From Nephromyces sp. MM_2019 (Eukaryota > Apicomplexa > Aconoidasida > Nephromycida): 64,000 nt of DNA. Of the stretch, positions 35,587 through 47,942 are shown piece after piece. Made by a program: the position numbers and the translations under genes. Each line of letters begins with the position of its first letter. Position 1 is the first letter of the stretch. Location: positions 1-64,000 of the forward strand of contig JADHZB010000486.1 in assembly GCA_015657535.1 (NCBI GenBank), given 5' to 3'. Under the pieces are notes generated by a model. That model was not told where the DNA came from. It did no database searches and saw only the letters and a program-made list of their open reading frames with translations.

Positions 35587-36761
35587 TTATTTATTGAAAT
35601 AATCCAAGGAGTCTAAAAATGAATCAAGTGAAATGGAACCTTTCTTTCCTTTCAAGATGGGATTTGTATATTCTACCAATTTATTATACACTAAAAATAA
35701 GTTAGAGACAATTAATAAATTAACAATGGAAGATTGATAAGGAAATTAGTCAGGGCTAACTTTTTCTTTCCTTATAAGTCATCCCATTAGTAAAAGAAGC
35801 ATCGGCATTATGCTTTTTTAGTTGTAAATATAAAAATCTTTGATTTCTCGCTGTTATAAGGATCTTCATTAAGTCGATTACAGGCCATTCATAATCTGGT
35901 ATTCTAAGTTTTAATTATAAATGATTAAAACAAATCATTAAAATTAAAATCTAAAAGTTGCTTTGGAACCTGTACATTAAATGGGTTATAAAGAAATCTT
36001 TCAACTTACATCTCGCAAAGTTTTTCCCCCAGCTCGAAAAAAAAGGGACAATCAATGCCAACAGTTTTGGACAAGGCGTTTTCTTTTAATTCATATGCAT
36101 CATTATAAAATGTCGGAAACTTGATGGAAACCTGCCCCTCATCATGGAGAATTTGAGCGTAGTTGAATTGGATCTCAATTATGTCACCTGGCAAAAGCTG
36201 AAGCATTTAAATTGAATACGAACAAAGGTGTATAATTTTTCAGCATTTCCATTTACCTCATCACCCCTTGCACCATGTTCAAACTCACTCTCTGCCTTAG
36301 ATGAAATAAACGCCAATCCAGGTAAACGATGTCTGGGTGTACATGGTACTAACTTAAGAAAATATAGAATATCAAAAATTTAGAATAATGTATGAAGTTT
36401 TTTAGCTTTATTGCAGTATGAGGAGCTAATATATTGTTGATGCTAACAAAATAGGTTTAGATATAATAAATATAATCGTTCGATAAAACTATTGAAACTA
36501 AAAATATACTTTTGTGTTAATGACAATGAGATACAAATAAATCATCGACCAAAGTCTTACAATTTGATCAAAAAGAGATGACTTGAAATTGGAAGGCAGC
36601 CAAAAAGAAAAGTCAGTTTCTCCAATTGGTGATAACACAAGATCTTGAGTGGAGAGTACATCTTCGGAGTGTGTAATCGGATTAGAGCTCGGATTTTTAT
36701 GTGAATTAAAGGATGATGGTGTGTCATGATGTTCGGGTATATTATCTATGTTATTATTCAT
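35587..36761 (-). CDS. Unrecognised 5-exon protein, 243 aa
   Basis: I do not recognise this protein. The exons 36761-36561, 36352-36257, 36197-36010, 35903-35761 and 35690-35587 join in phase with GT-AG introns of 59-208 nt. The N-terminal 45 residues are Asn/Ser/His-rich. The body includes ETDFSFWLPSNFKSSLFD, PRHRLPGLAFISSKAESEF, LLPGDIIEIQFNYAQILHD and GQVSIKFPTFYND, which suggest a compact beta-rich domain. The GDIIEI...SIKFP spacing faintly recalls VIT-type domains, but this is weak. The C-terminal third is helical and charged (WPVIDLMKILITARNQRFL, GSISLDSFLDSLDYFNK). The fourth donor is GTTAGC. Confidence 0.68.
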
Positions 36762-37645
36762 AGTGTATATATAGGAAAAACACTCTTGCTCAGTTTATGA
36801 TTTTCATTTTCATACGTGATTTATTACTTGAGCTTTCTTCGGTTCCTCTGTTAATCTAATTCTATAGAATGTTGGATTCATTAATGTTGTACAAGCCTTA
36901 TATAAAACTTAATTGTTTTGATTAAATGACACACAAATAAGTAACTCTATATCAACCATAGTAATCATAAATATTTGAATTCAACTGGGTTTATAAAGTG
37001 TCTAACTGAATGAAGTCAATTTATTTATTCAACAAAAGGTTTAATTATATATTATTAAAAAAATGGCATATAGCATGTTAATAATAAATAAATACTAGAA
37101 ATTTGATTTTAAAGGTAAAAATAATCTTTCAAATAATCACTCAGTTTGAAAACCAAACTCAAAAGATTTGAATTTATAATATTTAAATATATTGGAAAGG
37201 GTGTGTAATGTTTATCTGGTAAATATTAAATTTATATAATTTTAAAAATATTCAAATCACAATTTGTTATTTTTGGGAAGTTGAAATGTTTGTAAATAAA
37301 AACACACCCAGGTGCCCAGTCGTCAGCAATTAGTTTATATGGGGTATAAACACTCTTTTTTAACTTAGAGGATTGACAATAATAAAAAGGAGACATATTC
37401 CCTTCTCAAATAAATAAGACCAGATAACAACAACATATCCTTAATTCACACAAGCCGAATACATAATTTAAAATGAAATGATAAGCTTAAGCTTTTCTTA
37501 ATTCTCAAAGAAGTTTCCTTTAATAAATAATTAATTAGACACCAGAACTTCTAAAATCATCCTATTTTAAAATTAATGAACTCTCTAAATATAGAATTAT
37601 TAAAGCATTTTGTAGAATAATATAAAACTATGTGCCCTTTTCATC
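36762..37645. other. Divergent spacer
   Basis: AT-rich 5' flanks of two divergent genes. No repeats or open frames of note. Confidence 0.5.
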
Positions 37646-38302
37646 ATGGCTCAAAAGAGTTGTCCTTATGATCATAACACACCACGCAACATCAATCCTG
37701 CAGAGTTGTGTCCAGTTACAAACCAATCAAACAGTTCTATTAAAAGAGATGAAGCCACTCCAACTACAAATTCCAATCTAAGTAATGAAAGGCAGATATC
37801 AAATATTCCATCAACTTCAGGTGAGTGGTATTACCCTTCTCCTCAACAATTTTATAAATCTGTTCAGAGAAAAGGACATCACTCAGTAGAATCTTCTTCA
37901 ATTCCTATGGCTGTTAAGATACATAATGAAGTTAATGAAGAGAGCTGGAGGAGAATCATGGAATTTGAGAATTTACATTCTAAAAGTTGCCCCAATCCAA
38001 AATTGCTAAGATTTATTAGCAGATCCGACGTACCTTCTTTAAAGTCAAAGCTTAAAAACCTAGTCGGTTTTGAGAGTCCCTTTGACAGGCATGACTGGTA
38101 TGTAGATAGATGTGGACAAAATATCAAATATTTGATTGACTTTTATGATGGTCAAACAAACCCTAGCACTCCTGTCTCAATTTACCTTGATGTAAGACCA
38201 GAGCTCAGCTTTGGTGGAATAAAGGATCAACTACACTTAAATTCTAAGAACATCTTGAACTACTTTATGTCCCAAATTTCTAAAATAAATAAACTGAAGT
38301 AG
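37646..38302 (+). CDS. HCCS: Holocytochrome c synthase (cytochrome c haem lyase)
   Basis: This enzyme attaches haem to apocytochrome c in the mitochondrial intermembrane space. It is a single exon of 218 aa with an ATG at 37646. Two N-terminal CP haem-regulatory motifs are visible (SCPYD at about 5-9 and LCPVT at about 21-25). They are followed by GEWYYPSPQQFYKSVQRKG, then VKIHNEVNEESWRRIMEFE, CPNPKLLRFISRS and the signature SPFDRHDWYVDRCG, in which the His at about 149 is the expected haem ligand. YLIDFYDG and the C-terminal DVRPELSFGGIKDQ complete the family pattern. Length and motif order fit a full gene. It implies the organism makes mature cytochrome c. Confidence 0.94.
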   Translation: MAQKSCPYDHNTPRNINPAELCPVTNQSNSSIKRDEATPTTNSNLSNERQISNIPSTSGEWYYPSPQQFYKSVQRKGHHSVESSSIPMAVKIHNEVNEESWRRIMEFENLHSKSCPNPKLLRFISRSDVPSLKSKLKNLVGFESPFDRHDWYVDRCGQNIKYLIDFYDGQTNPSTPVSIYLDVRPELSFGGIKDQLHLNSKNILNYFMSQISKINKLK

Positions 38303-39056
38303 AAATTTTTAAAATCCAAAAATTTTGTTTAGCATTTTATAAGTAGTGCTATTTACTTAAACATTATTTCTTTACACCATAAAATGAATTTCAGACTAAA
38401 AGTTCACACAAATTATTATAATATTAAAAAAATTTTGCAGATATACGATAAAAGTTATGATTTTATTCTTTAAAGCTTTAACTTTAACTCTAAACTCACC
38501 AACATCCATTAAGGAACCCATTTTTAAGTAAATTGTTTTAACTGCAAGGTTTTCATTAAAACAAAACTAGCTTTAGTGTAATTTATAATCTTCAAACTCT
38601 ATTAATTCGACTTGTCTCAAGACTTGCAGCTTCTATAATATAATAAACTTCAATTTCAATGATAACAATAATAGGAAAATAACACAAAATACCTGATTAA
38701 ATAACAATCAGGAAAATGAAAAATGTTGAATGCAACAAGACACTATTTTAATGAAGTCCTAAGAAAAATAAGTCAATTTCCTCTCAATTGATTAGAAATG
38801 CTAACAAGTAAGAAAGTATTATCAACAAAAATTGTTTGTAAGCAAGTTTTAATAAACACTTTTAATTAATTTTTACTTCCTAATTTTATTGAATCAGCAA
38901 TATTATAAAAGGTGGATCATAACAATATCTTTGTCATAGCTAGTCTTCAAATTAATTGTAGTATTTTTCGATTACCCTCATTCTTTGTTATAATTTGGAA
39001 ATAACATACTGGATTGAACAAATTGTTTAGCCAATTGCATTTACCAGCTTGAAAGA
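38303..39056. other. Spacer between the haem lyase and U2AF65-like genes
   Basis: AT-rich, no supported feature. Confidence 0.5.
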
Positions 39057-40888
39057 ATGTATGCTGATAGACTAGAATCACCCATGATACTGGAGTCTCC
39101 AATCTGGGGAGATGAATTGATTAAGTCTAAAATTCCAAAGTCAGAGAGGCTTACAAAACGAAACTATATAAGAGAAGATAAAAAAGCTTTTCAATACATT
39201 CCAGAAAAAATAAATTTCAAACCAGGAAATAAAAAAGTCAAAACTGGAAGTAATTACGAAAGAGATCATTCTGAATCTGTTTCAAGCACAACAGATCAAG
39301 AGTCTAGAAAATCTAGTAGCCCAAGTATTTATAATTATCGCAAATATAAATCTAGGAAGACTGCCAAGTATAGTATAAATAAAAACTCAAAAACTCGCAA
39401 ATCAGCTAGAATAACTAAAATAAGATCAAGGTCATCATCTCAAGGATACAGGGAAAGTTATCTGAGGTCAAGAAGTCGTGAACGACAGAGAATACATCAA
39501 CAGGTTATATTTTAATTCCCTATAAGCTTAAAATCAGCTACTTTTTTTGAATTCTAGTGCCTCACTATTCAAAAGTTTGGTAAGATCAACTCTGACGAGA
39601 GTCAAGTCTTTTGGGATGGGTTCCAATGGGTCAAAAGAAGCCATAATATAGGCTGTGAGCAATTTATTAATGCTACACGACGTGCAAGGCGTTTACAAAT
39701 TGGTAATTAATTAACACTTAATTCAATTAAAAGAATTAAACTTGGACTAAAAACTTTTGAAACTTATTCACGTTGTTAGGGAATTTACCATCGTCCGAAA
39801 ACTTATCTGAAGAAGATTTCAAAGTCTATCTATCGACTCTAATGCAAAAGCATGGCTTATGTATCTCTCAAGAAGTTTGCCCAATTCTTTATGTATGGTT
39901 TTCAAAAGACCAAGGCACTAACTTTGGATTTGTAGAATTTGCTAGCATCGATGAGGCTATGGCAGCCTTGAGTCTAGATGGCATGATATGGCATGGATCG
40001 CCTATAAGCTTTAATAGGCCTTCTGATTGGAAAAAAACTATAAATGACAATATTCTAAAGCTTCTAACTGGGTAAATTTTCAATTAGTGGATTTTTATTG
40101 TATAAAATTTTTTTTTCTTACTAGGAAATCAAAAGATCATGTTTCTGAAAGCTTGATAGCAGCAGCACAAAATTCGGTTTTGACAGGAAGCACCTCAAAT
40201 CTGACGGCAGAGTTTTCACAGCTACAAGAAATTGATCAAGCAGCCATTTCGTAAGTTTCTAGTTACATTTTTTATTAATATCATTTGTTGTATGAAATCT
40301 TCAGAGAATTGGTTAAGCAGCAACATCTTGCATTGATTAAGTCTGATAGCGAACTCAATTGCATACTTCCTGTTCATATATTAAAAGCTAAAATCCGAGA
40401 AGAGATGTTGGCTGGAGTAACTCTACTTTTTATAATAATGAATTGCCTTATTTAGAAATGATAATTTACCAGGTCCAATCAAGAATCATAAAAATCATAA
40501 AGCCTTTCAGTTACATAGAAAAAACACAAGAGCTAAAGAGCGCTTTAGAAACAGTCGTGCAAGAATGCGAAAAGCATGGTGGAGTAATTGCAGCCTTAAT
40601 TATCACTAAAGAAGTCCCAAAATCAGAAAACTGGCAACTTGGTGATGTGTTTTTAGAACTTGCTTCAGTTAATCAAGCAGATGACTGTATATTTAGTAAG
40701 TAATGCTGATTTTGAATAAATCCTGTAACTCAATACACATTCACATATTAACAGATCTTACAGGTAGATTGTATGGAAATGAACCTGCAAGAATAATAAG
40801 GTTCAGTGAATTCTCTTGGAAAAATAAGCTTAAACTATTTTCTGAAGATATTTTCAAAAATAGATTAGCAAGAGTCATTGGATGTTGA
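39057..40888 (+). CDS. U2AF large subunit-like splicing factor (RS region, RRM1, UHM; RRM2 not found), 7 exons
   Basis: U2AF65 binds the polypyrimidine tract at 3' splice sites. The exons are 39057-39503, 39558-39702, 39780-40071, 40125-40250, 40305-40416, 40473-40695 and 40755-40888, in phase, giving 492 aa. Residues 1-150 are basic and Ser/Arg-rich. ESQVFWDGFQWV resembles the Trp-containing ligand that binds the small subunit. RRARRLQIGNLP opens RRM1, which includes GTNFGFVEFASIDEAMAAL and DGMIWHGSPISFNRPSDW, as in U2AF65. The C-terminal domain has LKSALETVVQECEKHGGV, GDVFLELASVNQADDCIF and LTGRLYGNEPARIIRF, matching a UHM. The stretch between RRM1 and the UHM (about residues 290-370) is helical and contains no RNP1/RNP2 motifs, so RRM2 seems lost. 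Introns are 50-80 nt. Confidence 0.82.
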
Positions 40889-41491
40889 GTTTCTAAAACT
40901 ACACAATTTGTTTATTATTAAGTTCCGAATCTTAGGTTATACTAGAATTATAAAGAAATATTCGATATGCAATAATAGGAATTTTTTGGAAATTCTAGTT
41001 GAAAGTTTAAAATTTTACTATCTTACCTTAGCTTTTAACAATGTTTTTACCTGACAATTTATCTTTTAATTTTTTTATTTTTCCAATTACAACTTGACTA
41101 AAATTTTCCAAACTAATAATCTAATTAACCCCCAAAAGTTATAGTGTAAGTGTAACAATTGGATTAAAGATTAACTTATAGAAAAATTACCGTTATATAA
41201 ACCCTTTTGAGCTTAAAAAAAGAGGAAACTCTTATTAGGAGGATAGTTTTATATTTAAGTTACTTGTTTTTATGCTATCAGGTTTAGCTTAACAGGGATT
41301 ATAATTCCCAATTAGAATGAATATACTTATAAATTTTAACTAATTCTAAGAGTGCTGCTCCGACTTTTTAAATTCATATTTTAGGAATATTCGAAATCAA
41401 ATCATTTTGCTAATGAAGACTCAACATTTATTAACTGAAAATTTTCTATTTTTTGAAATGTCAAAGCTATTGAATTAAGGGTTATAAGAGA
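40889..41491. other. Spacer
   Basis: AT-rich sequence between two plus-strand genes. Nothing supported. Confidence 0.5.
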
Positions 41492-41881
41492 ATGGGCAAT
41501 GCGAAATCTAAAAGTAAATTGTTGGATTCTCCAAGGACTATAATCCCACCTGTGAATCCAGCTAAACGTAAAGATCGTGAGAAATTACCTGTTATGTTCG
41601 TGAGAAGAAGGGTTACTTATGCAATTGGTGACCAGTTTAGTGAACCTGTTGAAGCTTGGGTTGCCGAATTTGTTAGAGCTGATCTTATTAAAAAGTTTAT
41701 TGAAAAAGAGTACTATGGAACATTACCATTTGACCCCAGCCTTGTTCCTGAGTCTGATAGAGGATTTTACGATGATATAGAAAAATCTATAAGATATACT
41801 GATAAAAGTGGTAAAGAAAAAATTATTGATTGTATGTTTTTATTAAAACCTGTAGGTAATGGAGTTCTTAAAATTGATTAG
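41492..41881 (+). CDS. Putative N-myristoylated small protein, 129 aa
   Basis: I do not recognise this protein. A single exon begins MGNAKSKSK, a good N-myristoylation context (Gly2, Ser6, basic residues after), suggesting membrane attachment. A proline-rich stretch follows (RTIIPPVNPAKRKDREKL). Then a compact domain contains PVMFVRRRVTYAIGDQFSE, PVEAWVAEFVRADLIKKF, a Pro-rich turn and DDIEKSIRYTDKSGKEK, ending in CMFLLKPVGNGVLKID. There are no transmembrane segments. Codon use matches neighbouring genes. Membrane targeting is inferred from the N-terminus only. Confidence 0.7.
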   Translation: MGNAKSKSKLLDSPRTIIPPVNPAKRKDREKLPVMFVRRRVTYAIGDQFSEPVEAWVAEFVRADLIKKFIEKEYYGTLPFDPSLVPESDRGFYDDIEKSIRYTDKSGKEKIIDCMFLLKPVGNGVLKID

Positions 41882-42291
41882 AGCCATATCTTTTATGGAA
41901 CAAGAAATTAATCTATTATCTAAATTAGTATAATCGAAATATTTAAATGTTCAAAATATAATTAATTAAAAAGAGTTTTGATCTTGATAATTATTAAAAA
42001 GCTCTTGATACGTTATTTATGCATTTATAAAGTTTTAATTTTTGCTTTGAATTATAATTGATAGTTTTCTGAACCAGTTTTTATCTTGTCAAAAGAAATA
42101 TAAATGTAAATCTAATTTAGTGTTGGTTAAGCATTGGAAAGAGTTTCAGAGAAATTTGCTAAGTGATAGCTTCCAATTAGAATTCAAGACATTTCTCATT
42201 TTTTAATTTAAAATTAAGCAGAAAATAATTGTAATGCTATAAGTTCTTGAATATGGCTAGTTATAAAATAAAGTTTGGTAAGATTATTTTT

Positions 42292-45200
42292 TTATAGTTG
42301 TCGTGACATGCTTCGAAATTGTGAAGAAAGTAGTTTACGGGTGAAATAATATGCCGGATCCAAGCTTCCTTCTATTTCCCATATAATGTTACCCTTGTCT
42401 GATTTCTAGTGATAGTGAATAGTGAAATTATAAATGCAAAAATTGAAGAAGTGTTATATAAGATTTTTATTTTTACTCTGCATATTGCTACTTCATCTGA
42501 AATTGTAAGTATTCCTCCTTGAGGGGCATAGGATACCTGAGATTATAGTATTTATCATGCTAAGATTGATTCAAGATTAAGAGATATATTCTTACCTTAT
42601 CAGGAAGCAGTTTTACAAGACAATTAGCAATGTTTTTCATTGCCAAGCTTCCAACCAAAAGCGTCTCAGAAATGGTTGAATTTGGTAATTCACTCAAACT
42701 CATGAATTTTGGGATATCTTCTGGAGAGTATGTAAGCTTCTTTTTATTTGGAGTTTGCTCAGTCTCGCCACTTTGCTCATTCTCTATATTTGACTTGTTA
42801 GAGTTTGCTATTAAGTTAATGTTTCTTACCGTCGATGTCCAGAACCGATCATTGAACCTGAAAATGATAATTAAGAAGGTTAAATTAAATGTGGATTGAA
42901 TAGTATTTGAAATTGGACAACATTCAAATGCACAATATGAGTTAAACGCTATTTCTAATGTAAATGCTTACTTTCTGTTAAAATAAGATCGTTTGCCTGT
43001 AGTCTCTGAATCTATTTGTAAGCTAGGATCGAATGAAATGTTGGCAAAAACAAAAGAATAAAAAGGAGATTGATTTGTTGTTGAAGAATTGATGGGCTTT
43101 AAAGCATTATCGGGTCCATGGTTGAGGGACCATATGAATTCCTTCCATAAATCATCATCTAGCTGAAGCATCAATTCTGTGCTTGGAATGGATATTTCAA
43201 TTTGAGATCGGAGTTGGAGTTGATTTTGTAGTTTGCCGCTGTAAACATTGACGTTTTCTTGATCATAAAATGTGTGGATAGAAGCCTCAGGTAAATTAGA
43301 GCTAGTTAAGTATGAAGATAAAAGGTGATAAGATAAACCAGTGGCACTTGGAAGTAAACATACTCGTCTGTTAGAAAAGAGCAATGAAGTTTAACCTAGG
43401 AATGCTTTGTTAAACACGAAATACCTTGGTGATATACGAGAAATGAGTAATCTTAGCATTGATTGGCTGGTCAAGCCTTGCAAGTTTTCACACATAAGCA
43501 TTTTACATTGGAAATCTAACGTTATTTTTTCTTCTTGATATACATAAGAATCGTAATTCGCTAGTGAACTGCAAAGAAGAATAAAGTTTTTAATTTTTCA
43601 ATTAATTTAGATAGAATAGAACGTAAAATATATGTTTAGCATTACAAAGAAGAAGTGCTCTGATCTTGTGTAGAGGAATCGTCATAAATGGACTCATCAG
43701 TTGAGTCATCAGATTCATCTATATGTTGTTGATTGTCTTCTATTGAAGCTTGTAGACGTTGGTAATCAGTATTATCATAGTCAGAAAGTGTCAAAGAGTC
43801 AAAATTTGGTGAAAGCTGATTTAATAGCTTATCATTATTTTTCAATAACTTTCGTAACTGCCTTTTAGAGCTTCCCAAAGTGATGTCGTTACATTGGAAT
43901 TTGGGTATATCATTATGTTCTAGTCTAATTGATAGCTTGTGATCCCTGGGTCTCTTTTTTCTGAAAATTGATCCAGAATTTTTGACAGCTTTCTCCATCT
44001 AAAATGAATTAATTTGGATATAATTTTACTGAAGAATATAAGAAAGGCTCAATTTGAAATTACTTCTAATGATTCGGATTGGGTTAAAATCTTAGCTGTT
44101 TGTACTGGCTCTCCATATTGAGAAAAGTGAGAATTTGGAGGTTGGTTGGATTCTTGATTCTCAAATGATTCATATGAATATGGAAAACTACTTATGTACA
44201 ATTTCAAGTTCGAGATTTTTTGCCTTTTTGTTGGTGCATTCTCTAAGCTATTATTCTCTTCAGGAAAGTCAGTATTCGTGTTAGGAAGGTTGCGGAAAGA
44301 TTCAGCTAGACCAAATTCATTAGCCTCGTCTTGCGCTGGAGAATTCAAGACAGTTTCAGGGATATAATCGACTTCAATATTCTCTTCGGGTGCTATTTAT
44401 CATATATAATTGTTATACAATTTGTTTTAAAGATAGAAAATAAAATTAATTAACGTCGTAAAATTCTTACCTAGCTTACTCAAACTTATGCCATAGTCCG
44501 CTGTGTCAGTAAATGATTGTTGAAATGATTTGGAGGTCTTATTAAATACAAATGGAGGTTGTTGGTTTGGAAATTCATGAGCATCCCTTGCTAAATTGTA
44601 ATTCCAAATCTGATCTGTTAGAGTCATAGGAGCTGGGGTCCTTGTAAAGACAATTAAGTTTTGCTTTTTCACTACAAATTCTTCAAATAGAACCTGTGAA
44701 TATTCATAAGTGGATGTAGAAATGACTTAAATATCTAAGTTTACTAAAATACTAAAAGGTCAACCTTGGAGAATCCATAATCAAAGTTTCCAGGAGTGGA
44801 AAATATTACTTTTGGTGTGTCATCAAAAGATTTTAACTGAAAAATGTTATATTATGCTTATCAACTTTTTTTCACATTTACGTTTAATAGTTTCGAGGCT
44901 TTTATATGTGAGCTTGGAGTAAAAGACTAACTTCTTCTTCACTATGTATTATAGTTATATGATTTAGGTTGTCCAATGGATTGAATCGATTTTTTATGAA
45001 TTGTTCTTGAATGCTCTTGTCCATCCATTCTATCATAGTCTTTAAAGATAGAATTATAGAGTCCCTTGAAATTTTTATATCAAAATTGTAAGAACTTATG
45101 GCTCAAAAGTACCAAATTGGTAAAGTATAATAATTTACAAAAACTTAGTATGAATATCTGTTTAGCTTACGCAATTGGGCTTAAAAAGATTATAGGGAAA

Positions 45201-46401
45201 AATCCCAAGGTGCTAGTATTTTGTCTCCAATAAACCTCAAAATGAATCAACAGTTCAAGGAATAGACCTGTGATGTTTTAAGTGATGCAAGTTGTTTCAG
45301 TTAGGCTAAATAAACATAGATATTAAATCATAAAACAAATATAATGTCAGCATCAATGAATTAGACTAATTTGTGATAAATCGCTTTACAAACCATCTGC
45401 ATCCACTGGGATGAGAATTGATCCCCCTTGTTTAAGTGTTTTGGAAATTGTCCCTGTACAATAAAAGGGATAAGAGCAATTACTTGTTTAATTTTGTATA
45501 TCCAAAAAGTCCTGTTTTTTATGACATACTGAGAACATTCCTTAGTATGGGTAAATGCTCTTGTTCATTGCTTTTAGCTTCATTTACATCAGTTATAAAA
45601 AGTGAAGGTTTTTTGATATCTTCAAATGAGGCACCTTGTATTGGCCTAATGTTTTAAGAAATCAAATTGTGAGATATCAAGTCTATTTGAAATTTAGCTC
45701 TATTAAAGTAATTAGTCGTTCCTGAATATTCGTTTTATAAATTTACCATTGTGGAGAGATTCTGTGACCAATTGAATAAACAATCTCTCGACCAGAGTAG
45801 TTCAGGGACCAGACAGTTCCTCCAAGAGTGTGGCCAGAGGGGTAAGGTTTTACAATAAATTTTTGTTGCTCTAAGTTAATAACAAAGCTTTGTTTATATC
45901 GTAGCTTCGTACATTTGCTCAAAGCCTCATCAATATAGGACTTTTGATAGAAATTAAAAGAAAAAGATAATTTATAATTCTCGAATGAATCATGTAGGGC
46001 TATACGCCCAACTCTGAAGACAGGATCTGTACAAACTATGGGTATAGTCCATACACCATTAGAATCTGAAGGCTCTTCATCCAACACTTCTCTTCTTTTA
46101 ACGCCTCCACTCTTTGTTCGACTATAAAGGTATGGTAAAGCCCCTATGTGCTCTAGAGTTGGGTGAGAGATGAGAATCAAATCCAAGTCGTCTAGGTATC
46201 TAAGGATAATTATTTTAGATAAACTCTGTGATTAAGAGATATAGTAGTGTTATTAAAAGCTTACTCTACATATTTCTCTGCTTGACTTGCGTCTGAATTA
46301 ATTATCCACCCACAATCAATTAGTACTCGAAACTGCTTATCAAAGTCAATTAGGGTACCCCAGATGGGCCCAGTGTAGATTCTATTTACACTTATAATCA
46401 T
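42292..46401 (-). CDS. CPSF2: Cleavage and polyadenylation specificity factor subunit 2 (CPSF100/Cft2), 15 exons
   Basis: CPSF2 is the catalytically inactive partner of CPSF73 in pre-mRNA 3'-end cleavage. The exons are 46401-46265, 46199-45747, 45645-45530, 45453-45394, 45267-45171, 45064-44932, 44836-44765, 44693-44471, 44392-44064, 43998-43646, 43568-43425, 43367-42972, 42857-42596, 42536-42477 and 42405-42292. All fourteen junctions keep phase, giving about 982 aa. The N-terminal metallo-beta-lactamase fold has RVLIDCGWII and LILISHPTLEHIGALPYL, where the zinc-binding HxHxDH is degenerate as in the family, plus SGHTLGGTVWSLNYSGREI. The beta-CASP part includes GGSILIPVDADG. A long acidic insertion (about 500-700) precedes the C-terminal domain, which closes with EIEGSLDPAYYFTRKLLSSQ. 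Introns are mostly 50-130 nt. Confidence 0.92.
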
Positions 46402-47942
46402 GACTATATACGAATGGGAGAAAAATAGGATATGTTTTAGTTCTGATTGCTGTTTAATTTTCTCATGGCATTCCTAATTAGTCCTCATATTCGAATGTAT
46501 TTCAAAGTATAAATATAGGCCTATGTTTTGGACAGGTAAGCTCATAATTGGTTTTAACCGAAAGTTATAAATAATTAAAACATGCGTGCCTAAGTGTAGT
46601 GTGTTAGTGAATACTTACTGTCTAGTCTAGTTATTAATTTTGCAGTGTGAAAGCTAATCGTATCTCACAACCGATATAACGCTAAAATAATTAGCAATTA
46701 TTCCCTTGCTAAGTAAATATCACTTGCAGAATTTACTAGCTTAACAAACAGCAACTAAGTTGATAAATGTCCTGCTAGTCTATAAATTAGTTTTAGTTGA
46801 TTTCAGACATAAAATTGGTCAATATTCAAATTCAAGCTTTTAGATTATTCAGTTCTTTTATTTGAGTTAGACTGCATTTCTGACCACGGAGAGTTAAATG
46901 TCTTATATACTCTAAAATACACCTTAATTTTCAATTGATAATAAAAGGAGCCAACAAAGATATACTTTGGGACGTTAGAACTTTTTATCCACACATTAAT
47001 TGTAATTAATTCTGCTGACGTTAATCTACATTAAAAATTAATCAACTTCCTTATACCAAAACAATAAAAGTAATACAGAGCGTCATGATTGCTCATAAAT
47101 TGTTTTAGATTTTCATATCCATTCTTTATGACTTGAGTAAATCATGATAAAATGAACTTTACAATGTACTTGATATTTAATTTAAGTCTTGTGATCCTTT
47201 GTTATTATTTACATTGAGGACTTAATGAAACATCAACCTAATTTTACAGAATCTTTACATTGCGTATATAGCTGTTCTAATATGTATCATACAAGTCCTT
47301 CAAGCCTCTTCTATTTAGCAATCTTAATAACTGTGTGCTAGTAATATAGTGAAGAATAGTATAATTGAATAACTGGTTCTACTTAATAGATACAAAATCA
47401 CTAGTTAATTAAATGCTATTATTTTATAAATTCTTAGAATTTAAACTCTTTTATATAGATTGATAAAAAATCGATTTCTCATTATAGCATATCCGAATAA
47501 TAGGTGATATTGCTATTATACAATAAGTTAACTATTGTTTAATCTTGAGATTTTCTAATTAGGTTATACAGCTCCTTTTGAATGCAAGCTTAATTTGAAA
47601 GTTTATTTCTCTCGGAAGCAGTAAATGTTAAACTAATTTTCCTGAGAAAAATTTTGATATTGCACAGTAGAAAGATTGTTGAAAAGTAATAAACTCAACT
47701 TAACACTTAAAAATGATTTTGGACTCCCTGATAAAGTTAGAAGCTGTAATCAGGTCTATGAAGTGGCCTCAATAATCAGAGAGTATGCAAACCAATACAT
47801 CAATAGTATGATAATCGTTTAAATAGTTCAATTAAATTGGAAATTTAGCTTAGTGTTTCTGAAAGTCTATAAGTTTGAGGAAAGAAGAATAGAGTAAATT
47901 AAAAATTTCTATTATTGGGTACTATTCTATGTAAGTTTGGAA
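46402..47942. other. Spacer between CPSF2 and uL14
   Basis: AT-rich with few repeats. No open frame with coding character was found on either strand. Confidence 0.5.
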
